Below, piece after piece: positions 16,663 through 24,755 of a DNA stretch of 64,000 nt (position 1 is its first letter; every line of letters begins with the position of its first letter). The stretch spans positions 124,001-188,000 of the forward strand of contig NZ_CBDDIE010000003.1 in NCBI RefSeq assembly GCF_965228805.1. The letters run 5' to 3'. The DNA comes from JASBTN01 sp965228805. GTDB taxonomy: Bacteria > Pseudomonadota > Alphaproteobacteria > Rhodobacterales > Rhodobacteraceae. The translations under genes and the position numbers were made by a program. The notes under the pieces are model-generated. The model worked only from the letters and a program-made list of their open reading frames with translations, ran no database searches and had not been told where the DNA came from.

Positions 16663-18245
16663 TCGAGGCCCGCGACCTGTCCCTGTCGATCCACGGCGCC
16701 CCAATCCTCGACCAGGTGAGTTTCGCCCTTGAGCCTGGCAAGACCTTCGGCCTTGTGGGCGAAAGCGGGTCGGGCAAGTCGATGACCGCCCTTGCCATCA
16801 TGGGGCTTCTGCCACACGGGGCTGAAACATCCGGTCAGGTTCTGCTGGACGGTGGCGACCTGTCGCAGCTGAACGACCGCGATCTCTGCGCCATTCGCGG
16901 CAACCGCATCTCGATGATCTTTCAGGAGCCAATGACGGCGTTGAACCCGGTCAAGACCATCGGCGACCAGGTGGCCGAGACGCTGCTCATCCACACCAAG
17001 GCGACCCGCGCCGAGGCCCTGCGCATCGCGGAAGAGAAACTGACCCGCGTCGGCCTGCCGCCAGACCGCTTTCCGCTGGACCGGTTCCCGCATGAGCTTT
17101 CGGGCGGACAGCGGCAGAGGGTCTGCATCGCCATGGCGATTGCGCTGCACCCGGAGCTGTTGATCGCGGATGAACCCACCACCGCGCTGGACGTGACCAC
17201 GCAGGCGCAGATCCTGAACTTGCTGCGGGATCTGGTGGAGGAAGAGGGCATGTCGCTGCTGCTGATCACCCATGACTTGGCCGTAGTAGCCGATGTGGCA
17301 GACCACGTGGCGGTAATGCAGAAAGGGCAGATCGTCGAACAGGGGCCGACCGAACAGCTCTTTCGCACCATGGCGCATCCCTATACCCGGCAACTGCTCG
17401 AAGCCTCCTCGCACCAGCCAGATCGCATCACGCCCCCCGCGCCGGAACCGCTGTTGGAGGTCGACGGGGCGGTGCGCGACTACGCCCTGCCGCGTCGCTC
17501 ACTCTTTGGCCCCGCACCGACATTCCGGGCGGTCAAGGGCGTGTCGTTCTCCATGCAGACCGGTGAAAGCCTGGGGCTGGTCGGGGAAAGTGGCTGCGGG
17601 AAATCCACGCTGACCCGGGCGATCCTGGGGCTGGAACCGTTGCAAGGCGGCGAAATCCGCCTGTTCGGCCAGCCCATGACGCCTGAAACCGCGGGCGGGC
17701 TGCGCTCCGGCATCCAGGTCGTGTTTCAAGACCCCTATGGCAGCTTCAATCCACGCTGGCGGGTGGATCGGCTGGTGGCCGAACCCTTCCACCTGATGCC
17801 CGAGCGCCCCGCCGACTGGCGCGACCGCGTGGCCGAGGCGCTGCGCGAAGTGGGCTTGCCGCGCGAGGCGATGGAGCGTTACCCGCACGAGTTCTCCGGC
17901 GGACAACGCCAGCGTATCGCCATCGCTCGCGCCCTGATCCTGCGCCCGGACCTGATCATCCTGGACGAAGCGGTGTCCGCGCTGGATGTCTCGATCCGGG
18001 CAGAGATCCTGGACCTGTTGGCAGCCCTGCGCGAAAGCCACGGGCTGGCTTACCTGTTCATCTCGCATGACCTGTCCGTGGTTCGCTCGATCACCGACCG
18101 GGTGCTGGTCATGCAGGCGGGCGAGATCGTCGAGGAAGGCCCGACCGAGCGCGTCTTCTCGCGCCCCGCCCACCCCTATACGCAAAAGCTGATCAAGGCC
18201 GCGCCGGTTATCCCGGCTGACTGGAAGGAAGACGAAGATGCGTGA
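16659..18245 (+). CDS. Fused dipeptide-type ABC transporter ATPase (DppD-DppF)
   Basis: 528 residues with two complete nucleotide-binding domains in one chain. Domain 1 has Walker A GESGSGKSM, signature LSGGQRQRV and Walker B LLIADEP. Domain 2 has Walker A GESGCGKST, Q-loop VFQDPYGSFNPR, signature FSGGQRQRI and LIILDEA. Oligopeptide C-terminal extensions (AHPYTRQLLE, AHPYTQKLI) follow each domain, as in DppD and DppF. Overlaps the DppC-like gene by 4 bp and the aldehyde dehydrogenase by 8 bp. Fused forms like YejF or GsiA are known. Confidence 0.93.
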   Translation: MIEARDLSLSIHGAPILDQVSFALEPGKTFGLVGESGSGKSMTALAIMGLLPHGAETSGQVLLDGGDLSQLNDRDLCAIRGNRISMIFQEPMTALNPVKTIGDQVAETLLIHTKATRAEALRIAEEKLTRVGLPPDRFPLDRFPHELSGGQRQRVCIAMAIALHPELLIADEPTTALDVTTQAQILNLLRDLVEEEGMSLLLITHDLAVVADVADHVAVMQKGQIVEQGPTEQLFRTMAHPYTRQLLEASSHQPDRITPPAPEPLLEVDGAVRDYALPRRSLFGPAPTFRAVKGVSFSMQTGESLGLVGESGCGKSTLTRAILGLEPLQGGEIRLFGQPMTPETAGGLRSGIQVVFQDPYGSFNPRWRVDRLVAEPFHLMPERPADWRDRVAEALREVGLPREAMERYPHEFSGGQRQRIAIARALILRPDLIILDEAVSALDVSIRAEILDLLAALRESHGLAYLFISHDLSVVRSITDRVLVMQAGEIVEEGPTERVFSRPAHPYTQKLIKAAPVIPADWKEDEDA

Positions 18246-19686
18246 GCTCTGGTACGACGCGACACAGGTGCATATCGGCGGCGAATGGCGCGCGCCGGAG
18301 GGGGGCGGGCAACTTCCGCTGGAAAACCCGTCGCGCGGGGAGCAAATCGGCTCCATCGCACGGGGCAAGGCGGCGGATATCGACGCAGCGGTGACGGCGG
18401 CGCGCGCGGCGTTGGACGGCGACTGGGGCCGCATGACCGCGGTGGAACGCGGGCGCATCCTGACGCGCATCGGCCAGCTGGTCGAAACGCGAATTGAAGA
18501 GCTGACGGTGATCGAGGCCATGGACGTGGGCAAGCCTCTGACCCAGGCACGCAATGACGCCATCGCACTGGCCCGATACATGGAATTCTACGGCGGTGCG
18601 GCGGATAAGGTGATGGGCGCCACGATCCCCTACCTGGACGGCTACACCGTCTATACCCTGCGTGAACCACATGGGGTGACCGGCCATATCGTGCCATGGA
18701 ACTACCCGATGCAGATCATTGGCCGCTCGGTCGGCGCAGCCCTGGCCATGGGCAATGCCTGCGTGTTGAAACCGGCCGAAGAAGCCTGCCTGACCGCGCT
18801 GGCCTTTGTGGCTCTGGCCGAGGAGGCCGGGTTGCCGCCGGGCGCGTTGAACGTCGTGCCGGGATTGGGTGAAGAGGCGGGTGCGGCGCTGGCCGCCCAT
18901 CCAGGCGTGGACCATATCTCCTTCACCGGGTCGGTCGGTGTGGGCGCTCTGGTCCAAGCCGCGGCAGCCCCAAACGTGGTCCCCGTGACGTTGGAACTGG
19001 GCGGCAAATCGCCTCAGCTGGTGTTCGACGACGCCGACCTGGACGCCGCCCTGCCCTTCCTGGTCGGGGCCTGCATCCAGAACGCGGGCCAGACCTGTTC
19101 AGCCAGCTCACGGGTTCTGGTGCAGCGCGGTGTCTACGACGAGGTGGTCGCCCGCATGGGGGCCGCCTATGACGCGCTGGTGGTGGGGCCCGCGCGCTCC
19201 GACCTGAACGTCGGTCCGCTGATTTCAGCGAGGCAGAAGGAGATCGTCGAAGGTTTCTTGGCCCAAGGCGCCGATCTGCGCATCGCAGGCCAAGGTCAGT
19301 TCACCTCGGACTTACCGGAAGGCGGCCACTACGTACGCCCGACGCTCTTCGCCGATGTGCCCGCCGACCACGTGCTGGCGCGGGATGAGATCTTTGGCCC
19401 GGTGCAGGTGGTCATTCCCTTCGAAACGGAAGAAGAGGCCGTCGAGATTGCCAATGGCACCGACTATGGGTTGGTTGCCTCGATCTGGACCGATAGCGGC
19501 GCGCGTCAGATGCGGTTGGCGAAACGGCTGCGGGCGGGGCAGGTGTTCATCAATAATTATGGCGCAGGCGGCGGGGTTGAACTGCCCTTCGGCGGGGTTG
19601 GGAAATCAGGCCACGGGCGTGAGAAAGGGTTCGAGGCGCTCTACGGGTTCTCGCAGCTGAAAACGGTCGCCGCCAAACACGGATGA
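18238..19686 (+). CDS. NAD(P)-dependent aldehyde dehydrogenase
   Basis: 482-residue ALDH superfamily enzyme. Cofactor/oxyanion motif VPWNYPMQ near 152-159, Glu254 in TLELGGKSP and nucleophile Cys287 in GQTCSASSRVLV are all present, so it should be active. It begins inside the last codons of the ABC ATPase gene, so it is cotranslated with a transporter and probably oxidises an aldehyde made from the imported compound. Betaine-, aminobutyraldehyde- or aromatic-type specificity cannot be told apart here. Confidence 0.92.
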   Translation: MRELWYDATQVHIGGEWRAPEGGGQLPLENPSRGEQIGSIARGKAADIDAAVTAARAALDGDWGRMTAVERGRILTRIGQLVETRIEELTVIEAMDVGKPLTQARNDAIALARYMEFYGGAADKVMGATIPYLDGYTVYTLREPHGVTGHIVPWNYPMQIIGRSVGAALAMGNACVLKPAEEACLTALAFVALAEEAGLPPGALNVVPGLGEEAGAALAAHPGVDHISFTGSVGVGALVQAAAAPNVVPVTLELGGKSPQLVFDDADLDAALPFLVGACIQNAGQTCSASSRVLVQRGVYDEVVARMGAAYDALVVGPARSDLNVGPLISARQKEIVEGFLAQGADLRIAGQGQFTSDLPEGGHYVRPTLFADVPADHVLARDEIFGPVQVVIPFETEEEAVEIANGTDYGLVASIWTDSGARQMRLAKRLRAGQVFINNYGAGGGVELPFGGVGKSGHGREKGFEALYGFSQLKTVAAKHG

Positions 19687-19762
19687 CGCGGCGTTCCGCG
19701 TGACCTTGGCGGGCGGCACGGACAAGAGTTCCCCAAAAGCCTTGGTCCCGACAGGAGAGCCC

Positions 19763-20185
19763 ATGCCCGCCATCGAAACCTTCCGCCGCATCGTCGACCC
19801 CGCCGATTGCGACATGCTCGGCCACATGAACATCAGCCGCTATTTTGCCTGTGTCTCGGACGCGGGGCTGGGATTGATGACCGCATTCGGGCTGGGTCAA
19901 GACCAGATCATCGGGGGCCGCCGCCAGGCCTTCGCCGTGGTGCATTTCGACACGACCTTCCACAAGGAAGTCCTACCCGGCGACTGGATATACATCCGCT
20001 CAGGTGTGGGCGAAATCGGCAACCGCTCCTGTACCATTCGCCACGAGATGCATCGCGCAACCGATGACGCGCTGCTGTTCGAGGCCACGGCCAAGGCGGT
20101 GCTGATGGATCTTGAAACCCGCCGCGCAACCCCGATCGACGAGGGCTTGCGCGAACAGATGGAGCGCTTCATGGTCACCACATGA
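19763..20185 (+). CDS. Hot-dog-fold acyl-CoA thioesterase
   Basis: 140 residues from the ATG at 19763 (AGGAGA upstream). The N-terminus VDPADCDMLGHMNISRYF fits the 4-hydroxybenzoyl-CoA thioesterase group, with Asp17 at the usual catalytic position and GHMN following. The hot-dog beta strands include HFDTTFHKEVLPGDWIYI. Probably hydrolyses an acyl-CoA in the pathway served by the upstream transporter and aldehyde dehydrogenase. Stop overlaps the next gene by 4 bp. An open frame upstream to 19700 is considered non-coding. Confidence 0.82.
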   Translation: MPAIETFRRIVDPADCDMLGHMNISRYFACVSDAGLGLMTAFGLGQDQIIGGRRQAFAVVHFDTTFHKEVLPGDWIYIRSGVGEIGNRSCTIRHEMHRATDDALLFEATAKAVLMDLETRRATPIDEGLREQMERFMVTT

Positions 20186-21339
20186 CCAGCCCCCTGCGCA
20201 TCACGAACCGCGACGCCCGCCGCCTGTGGCTCTGGACCAATGGGCTGTCCCCCACACCCACCGGGGCGCTCGATGTGATGGGGATCATCCGGCACCTTGG
20301 CTTTTTGCAGATCGACACGATCCGCAACGTGACCCGGGCGCATAATCACATCCTGTGGACCCGCAACCAGAACTTTCGCGAGGGACAGCTATGGCCGCAT
20401 CTGGCAGGCCGCCGCCTGTTCGAGCATTTCACCCATGACGCCAGCCTCATCCCCGCCGAGGTTCTGCCCGCGTGGAACCGCCAGTTCGACCGGCTGGGCG
20501 CCCATGTCGCGCGCCATGACTGGTATCAATCGGGGCTAGCACGCGAGCAGGTGCAGCTGATCCGCGACCGCATCCGGGCCGAGGGCGCCCTGTCGACCCA
20601 TGCCTTTGACACGAAAGCGGAAAGCCGCGCCATGTGGGCCCGCCCCCCGCATAAGAAGGCGCTGGACCAGATGTGGTATGCGGGCGAGCTGGCCACCTGT
20701 CATCGCGAGAATTTCGTGAAGTTCTATGACCTGGGGGAAAGGGTCTTTCCGGCCCATGATCCTCTGCCGGACGGCGAGGCGGTGGATTGGCTCTGCCGGG
20801 AGGCGCTCGACCGGATCTCGGTCGGCACCTCGGGCGAGGTGCAGCGGTTCTGGGATGCGATGGGGGCACGAGAGGCCAAGGCCTGGGCGGAAAGGGCCAA
20901 GACCGTACCGGTCGAGCTGCAAAATGCCGATGGCAACTGGCGCGCGGCGCTGGCCCATCCGGAGATCGAGACGCGGCTAGCCGAGGCCCCTGCCCCCACC
21001 ACCCGCCTGCGCCTGCTGAACCCGTTCGACCCGGCCATTCGCGACCGCAACCGGCTGGAGCGGCTCTTCGGGTTCGAATACCGCAACGAGATGTTCGTGC
21101 CCAAGGCCAAGCGGCTCTGGGGCTATTACGTCTATCCGCTGTTGGAGGGCGACCGCTTCGTCGGGCGGATCGAGCTGAAGGCGGACCGGGCGGCGGGCTG
21201 GCTGGCCGTCACCGGGTTCTGGCCGGAATCAGGGGTGAAATGGGGGACGGCACGGCGTGCCAAACTGCAGGCGGAGTTGGAGCGTTTTGCCCGGTTTGTC
21301 GGTATTCGCCAGGTCGAGTGGCGCTGCCCCACCCCATGA
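20182..21339 (+). CDS. YcaQ-like winged-helix DNA glycosylase (HTH_42 family)
   Basis: 385 residues. The N-terminal winged-helix region contains LGFLQIDTIRNVTRAHNHILWTR, with the Q43-I-D45 triad that corresponds to the catalytic QxD of E. coli YcaQ, an interstrand crosslink glycosylase. HFTHDASLIP and the C-terminal FDPAIRDRNRLERLFGFEYRNE and GYYVYPLLEGDRFVGRIELKADR segments are typical of the family. Its ATG overlaps the thioesterase stop, which places a DNA-repair gene in a metabolic transcript; that may be only positional. Confidence 0.85.
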   Translation: MTSPLRITNRDARRLWLWTNGLSPTPTGALDVMGIIRHLGFLQIDTIRNVTRAHNHILWTRNQNFREGQLWPHLAGRRLFEHFTHDASLIPAEVLPAWNRQFDRLGAHVARHDWYQSGLAREQVQLIRDRIRAEGALSTHAFDTKAESRAMWARPPHKKALDQMWYAGELATCHRENFVKFYDLGERVFPAHDPLPDGEAVDWLCREALDRISVGTSGEVQRFWDAMGAREAKAWAERAKTVPVELQNADGNWRAALAHPEIETRLAEAPAPTTRLRLLNPFDPAIRDRNRLERLFGFEYRNEMFVPKAKRLWGYYVYPLLEGDRFVGRIELKADRAAGWLAVTGFWPESGVKWGTARRAKLQAELERFARFVGIRQVEWRCPTP

Positions 21340-21346
21340 GCGGCCC

Positions 21347-21392
21347 AAAATTCTTCTGAAGAATTTTGCCAAGACTTTTCAGAAAAGTCTTG
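21347..21392. repeat. Paired perfect palindromes ending in TTGGTC (copy 1)
   Basis: AAAATTCTTC-T-GAAGAATTTT (21347-21367) and CAAGACTTTTC-A-GAAAAGTCTTG (21370-21392) are two adjacent perfect inverted repeats, ending in TTGGTC. A second pair of the same design lies at 38852-38891. Located right after the YcaQ-like gene stop; may also terminate transcription. Confidence 0.6.
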
Positions 21393-21451
21393 GTCCCACT
21401 TGCGGTTGGCCGAACCGCCCCTCACACTCGGATCAACCACAGGAGGATGCC

Positions 21452-22192
21452 ATGAGACTTCAGGACAAGACGGCGATCGTGACCGGGGGCGGATCAGGGT
21501 TCGGCGCAGGTATCGTGCGCAAGTTCGCGGCCGAAGGCGCGCGGGTCATGGTGGCGGATCTCAACGGGGAAGCGGCGGAAAAGATGGCCGCGGAGGTCGG
21601 TGGCATCGCCTGTACCGTGGACGTGTCCAACCGCGCCAGTGTCGAAGCCATGGCGGACCTAGCGCAGGAGACATTCGGCACCTTGGACATCCTGGTCAAC
21701 AACGCGGGCATCACCCACCTGCCGACCCCGATGGAAGATGTCACCGAAGAAGCTTTTGACCGAGTTCTGGCTGTAAACGCGAAATCGGTCTTCCTGACCG
21801 CGCGCAGCTTCGTGCCCGGCATGAAAGCGGCAGGCACGGGCGCGATCCTGAACGTCGCCTCCACCGCCGGGCTCAGCCCACGGCCGAAGCTGAACTGGTA
21901 CAATGCCTCCAAGGGCTGGATGATCACCGCAACCAAGACCATGGCGGTGGAATTGGCGCCTCACGGCGTGCGGGTCAATGCGATCTGCCCGGTCGCGGGC
22001 GAAACACCGTTGCTGTCCAGCTTCATGGGGGAAGACACGCCGGAGATGCGCGCGAAGTTCCTGTCGACCATCCCGATCGGGCGTTTCTCGACCCCCGAGG
22101 ACATGGGCAACGCGGCCTGTTTCCTGTGTTCGGACGAAGCCGGCATGGTCACCGGCGTGGCGATGGAAGTAGACGGCGGACGCTGTATCTGA
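21452..22192 (+). CDS. Short-chain dehydrogenase/reductase (classical SDR)
   Basis: 246 residues from the ATG at 21452 (AGGAGG upstream). NAD(P)-binding TGGGSGFG at 11-18, NNAG at 83-86, catalytic Ser137, Tyr150 and Lys154 (YNASK), and the C-terminal VTGVAMEVDGG motif are present. Asp37 at the end of the second strand (VADLN) suggests NAD(H) preference. Follows the two palindromes, so it may have its own promoter. Annotation databases usually call such proteins glucose 1-dehydrogenase or 3-oxoacyl reductase; the true substrate is unknown. Confidence 0.9.
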   Translation: MRLQDKTAIVTGGGSGFGAGIVRKFAAEGARVMVADLNGEAAEKMAAEVGGIACTVDVSNRASVEAMADLAQETFGTLDILVNNAGITHLPTPMEDVTEEAFDRVLAVNAKSVFLTARSFVPGMKAAGTGAILNVASTAGLSPRPKLNWYNASKGWMITATKTMAVELAPHGVRVNAICPVAGETPLLSSFMGEDTPEMRAKFLSTIPIGRFSTPEDMGNAACFLCSDEAGMVTGVAMEVDGGRCI

Positions 22193-22204
22193 GCGCCGCC
22201 CCCA

Positions 22205-22735
22205 TCAATCCTTGCGCGCCCGTGCGCCCAGCGCCCCCAGCCAATCCATCAGCGCCATCAGCACGCCCGAGACGATGAACGTGCCGTGGAACACCACCAG
22301 CCACAGCATCTCGGTCTCGGAAATCCCGTCGGTCTTGCCGATTTCCATAAAACGCTTCAGCAGGTGGATGGCTGAAATCGCGATGATCGAGGCAATGAGC
22401 TTCATCTTCAGCCCGCCGAAATCGACCTTGCCCATCCAGCCGGGCCGATCCTCGCCCGTTTCGACGTCCAGCTTGGACACGAAGCTTTCGTAGCCAGAAA
22501 AGATCACGATCACCAGAAGGTTCGCGGCCAGGGTCAGGTCGATCAGTGTCAAGACCACAAGGATCGACTTGTCCGCCGTCAGCTGCATGGCCTGGGGCAG
22601 GTAATAGAGCAGCTCACGGGCAAAGACGATCACCAGCAAACCCAGGGCCAGCACCAGCCCCCCATACATCGGCGCCAGCAGCCAGCGGGAGGCAAACAGC
22701 CCCTTTTCAAATGCCCGCTCAATCCCGTTCGACAT
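22205..22735 (-). CDS. UPF0114 (YqhA-like) membrane protein
   Basis: 176 residues with about four membrane helices. The N-terminus RAFEKGLFASRWLLAPMYGGL, the VVLTLIDLTLAANLLVIVIFSGYE segment and KMKLIASIIAISAIHLLK match the UPF0114/YqhA family, which has no assigned function. The ATG at 22735 is preferred because GGAGGGG is 4 bp upstream; a TTG 15 bp further up would overlap that site. Convergent with the SDR gene (12 bp apart). Confidence 0.87.
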   Translation of the reverse strand: MSNGIERAFEKGLFASRWLLAPMYGGLVLALGLLVIVFARELLYYLPQAMQLTADKSILVVLTLIDLTLAANLLVIVIFSGYESFVSKLDVETGEDRPGWMGKVDFGGLKMKLIASIIAISAIHLLKRFMEIGKTDGISETEMLWLVVFHGTFIVSGVLMALMDWLGALGARARKD

Positions 22736-22792
22736 ATGCCCCTCCGTCAATGACTGGCCCAGGCTTTAGGACATTTGAGACACCGTGAAAAG

Positions 22793-23143
22793 TCACAGAA
22801 TTGCAGCACGCTCCACCCGCGTTGGGTCCGGGTAGAGGCGATAGAGGCCGAACTCCACCGTGTCGATCATGCCGTGCACCCGGCTGTGAAGCCGCTCGAC
22901 CTCATCTGAGGAGCTGCACACGTGCTGGAACAGCGCTTCCAACTGATCCAGGCCCGAGACCTCCACCGCCAGAATGAAATCGCGATGGGCGTCAGAGGCC
23001 AGGTTCAACTTGCTGCGCAGAAGCTGCCAGCGGTGGATCTTACCGTGGCTTTTCAGGTGCTCCATCCACTCCTCGACCGCCAGGGCGAAGTTCAGCGCCT
23101 GGGCGTCGTTCTTCAGATCAATCATGCAATGATAGAGGTTCAT
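22793..23143 (-). CDS. Conserved protein of unknown function (possibly DUF6614)
   Basis: 116 residues from the ATG at 23143 (MNLYHCMIDLKND), preceded by CAGGAG. No signal peptide or membrane segment. The alternation of a short strand, a helix (ALAVEEWMEHLKSHG) and a second strand-helix (FILAVEVSGLDQLEALFQHV) suggests a ferredoxin-like dimeric alpha/beta-barrel fold. I recall similar Rhodobacteraceae proteins labelled DUF6614 but could not verify it. It lies between UPF0114 and rpsD, all leftward, with a terminator separating it from rpsD. Confidence 0.65.
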   Translation of the reverse strand: MNLYHCMIDLKNDAQALNFALAVEEWMEHLKSHGKIHRWQLLRSKLNLASDAHRDFILAVEVSGLDQLEALFQHVCSSSDEVERLHSRVHGMIDTVEFGLYRLYPDPTRVERAAIL

Positions 23144-23205
23144 CCATCGCTCCTGCGGACACACATCACCAGACTGCCCGTACAGGGTTAGGAAAGTATG
23201 AATGC

Positions 23206-23234
23206 AAAAAGGGCCGCCAGCAGGCAGCCCTTTT
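23206..23234. terminator. Bidirectional-looking terminator downstream of rpsD
   Basis: GGGCCGCC (23211-23218), loop AGCA, GGCAGCCC (23223-23230): one mismatch, flanked by A-run on the left and TTTT on the right. In the rpsD direction the stem is followed by TTTTT. Confidence 0.75.
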
Positions 23235-23259
23235 CGAGAATTCGACAGGTCGGCGAAGA

Positions 23260-23880
23260 TCAGTTCTTCGCGTAGAATTCGACGACCAGGTTCGGTTCCA
23301 TCATCACCGGGTAGGGCACGTCCGACAGGCCGGGGGTGCGGGTGAAGGTGGCGGTCATTTTCGAGTGGTCGGCGTCGACGTAGTCGGGCACGTCACGCTC
23401 GGCCAGGCCCACGGCTTCCAGCACGACGGCCAGCTGCTTGGACTTGTCGCGAACGGCGATCACGTCGCCTTCCTTGACGCGGTAGGACGGGATGTTCACG
23501 CGCTTGCCGTTCACGGTCACGTGGCCGTGGTTCACGAACTGGCGGGCGGCGAAGACGGTCGGCACGAACTTGGCGCGGTAGACGACGGCGTCCAGGCGGC
23601 GCTCCAGCAGACCGATGAGGTTTTCACCGGTGTCGCCCTTCACACGCTCGGCTTCGGCGTAGATGCGGCGGAACTGCTTTTCGGTCAGGTCGCCGTAGTA
23701 GCCTTTCAGCTTCTGCTTGGCGCGCAGCTGCAGACCGAAGTCCGACATCTTGCCCTTGCGGCGCTGGCCGTGCTGGCCGGGGCCGTATTCGCGGCGGTTG
23801 ACCGGGGATTTGGCGCGACCCCAGATGTTTTCGCCCATACGGCGGTCGATTTTGTACTTGGCAGACGTGCGTTTGGTCAC
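23260..23880 (-). CDS. rpsD: 30S ribosomal protein S4
   Basis: 206 residues, full length. Begins MTKRTSAKYKIDRRMGENIWG, contains the KQKLKGYYGDLTEKQFRRIY segment and the S4 RNA-binding domain (ERRLDAVVYRAKFVPTVFAARQ, then VNHGHVTVNGKRVNIPSYRV). Binds 16S rRNA early in small-subunit assembly. Stands alone here, outside a ribosomal protein operon, as is common in alphaproteobacteria. GGAGA precedes the ATG. A near-consensus promoter lies about 200 bp upstream, leaving a long leader. Confidence 0.98.
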   Translation of the reverse strand: MTKRTSAKYKIDRRMGENIWGRAKSPVNRREYGPGQHGQRRKGKMSDFGLQLRAKQKLKGYYGDLTEKQFRRIYAEAERVKGDTGENLIGLLERRLDAVVYRAKFVPTVFAARQFVNHGHVTVNGKRVNIPSYRVKEGDVIAVRDKSKQLAVVLEAVGLAERDVPDYVDADHSKMTATFTRTPGLSDVPYPVMMEPNLVVEFYAKN

Positions 23881-23910
23881 GGCTGATCTCCTTATGTTGG
23901 CATGTCAGCT

Positions 23911-23939
23911 GATCCGAAAACCGGTTCCCACTTTTCGGG
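23911..23939. repeat. REP-like hairpin in the rpsD leader
   Basis: CCGAAAA (23914-23920) pairs with TTTTCGG (23932-23938) around CCGGTTCCCAC. From memory, this GATCCGAAAACCGGTTCCCA-type sequence is a dispersed palindromic repeat in alphaproteobacteria. It falls within the rpsD 5' leader. An inverted ATCGCATCTGCGAT palindrome follows at 23944-23957. Confidence 0.5.
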
Positions 23940-24079
23940 CTGACATCGCATCTGCGATGGCGCCGTTGTGCGAACCGAACCCGAACTGGCTTCGTGCCGG
24001 TTGATAAGGGCGTTGTCCTCTTGGGTCTCCCCATGACAGGCATCCCCTTGCGGGGGCCACCAACACCAATGAAGCCGCG

Positions 24080-24107
24080 CTTATAGCGGGTCGGGCGGGG
24101 GAGTCAA
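24080..24107 (-). promoter_or_regulatory. Strong housekeeping promoter of rpsD
   Basis: On the minus strand TTGACT (24102-24107) and TATAAG (24080-24085) are separated by 16 bp, close to consensus and fitting a ribosomal protein gene. The 313-bp gap between rpsD and the SRPBCC gene otherwise holds the REP-like repeat and a CCCCCGC/GGGG-rich leader; no convincing gene. Confidence 0.75.
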
Positions 24108-24193
24108 CACGGGTTGGATACAAAGGGCGAAATTGGCCGGGCCGGTTCCGTGTTGCCCCGTCCTACACCAACGCTTGGACAGGTGCCAGTCGA

Positions 24194-24655
24194 TCAGGCC
24201 GCGCTGCGCGTGCCGCAAACCTTCGCACCCAGCGCCGCCAGGTTCGCCTCCAACACCTTGCCCACCGGCCGTTTCACCAGGGTCTGGCCCATCAACCAAC
24301 CGACGGGACCATATTTCATCTGGCAATCCATCGCCCAGATCACATGGGTCCGCGCCGGTCCCATGGGCTGCAGCTTGATATCAACGGTGGCGGTGGTCAT
24401 CGGGATCGGTCCGAATTCAGACGCACGTATGCGGTAGCTCTGGCCTGGGCGCCAGTCGATCACCTCTTCAACCAGCGAACTGCCATTGTCGAAGTTGCAG
24501 CGCCGTATCGAACCGAGCCCGTCCGCCCCCGGGGTCAGCGCATCAACCGAGACCACGAAGGGCGCAAACTCGTCAATATGCATGAACCGGCCAAGCACTT
24601 CCCAGACCGCGTCGGGGCTCGCATCAATCACCAGGCTTCGTTCAATATGGATCAC
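24194..24655 (-). CDS. SRPBCC/START-like protein
   Basis: 153 residues from a GTG at 24655 (MIHIERSLVIDASPDAVWEVL), chosen because GGAG lies 7 bp upstream; the frame is open to 24697. The N-terminal beta strand plus PDAVWEVLGRFMHIDEFAPFV is typical of polyketide-cyclase/START-like proteins, which bind hydrophobic ligands. Ligand unknown. Leftward; between the Hint-domain gene terminator and the rpsD promoter region. Confidence 0.75.
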   Translation of the reverse strand: MIHIERSLVIDASPDAVWEVLGRFMHIDEFAPFVVSVDALTPGADGLGSIRRCNFDNGSSLVEEVIDWRPGQSYRIRASEFGPIPMTTATVDIKLQPMGPARTHVIWAMDCQMKYGPVGWLMGQTLVKRPVGKVLEANLAALGAKVCGTRSAA

Positions 24656-24700
24656 ATCATCTCTCCAGATCAGGACTGTTTGAGAGGGTGATAACAAAGC

Positions 24701-24726
24701 CCTCCTGACAGCCTTCTGTCAGGAGG
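24701..24726 (-). terminator. Terminator of the Hint-domain gene
   Basis: CCTCCTGACAG (24701-24711), loop CCTT, CTGTCAGGAGG (24716-24726): perfect 11-bp stem, followed on the minus strand by GCTTTGTT. Lies 30 bp after the stop at 24756. Confidence 0.75.
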
Positions 24727-24755
24727 ATGTCCGGTGATCGGCAGAAAACTCAGGC

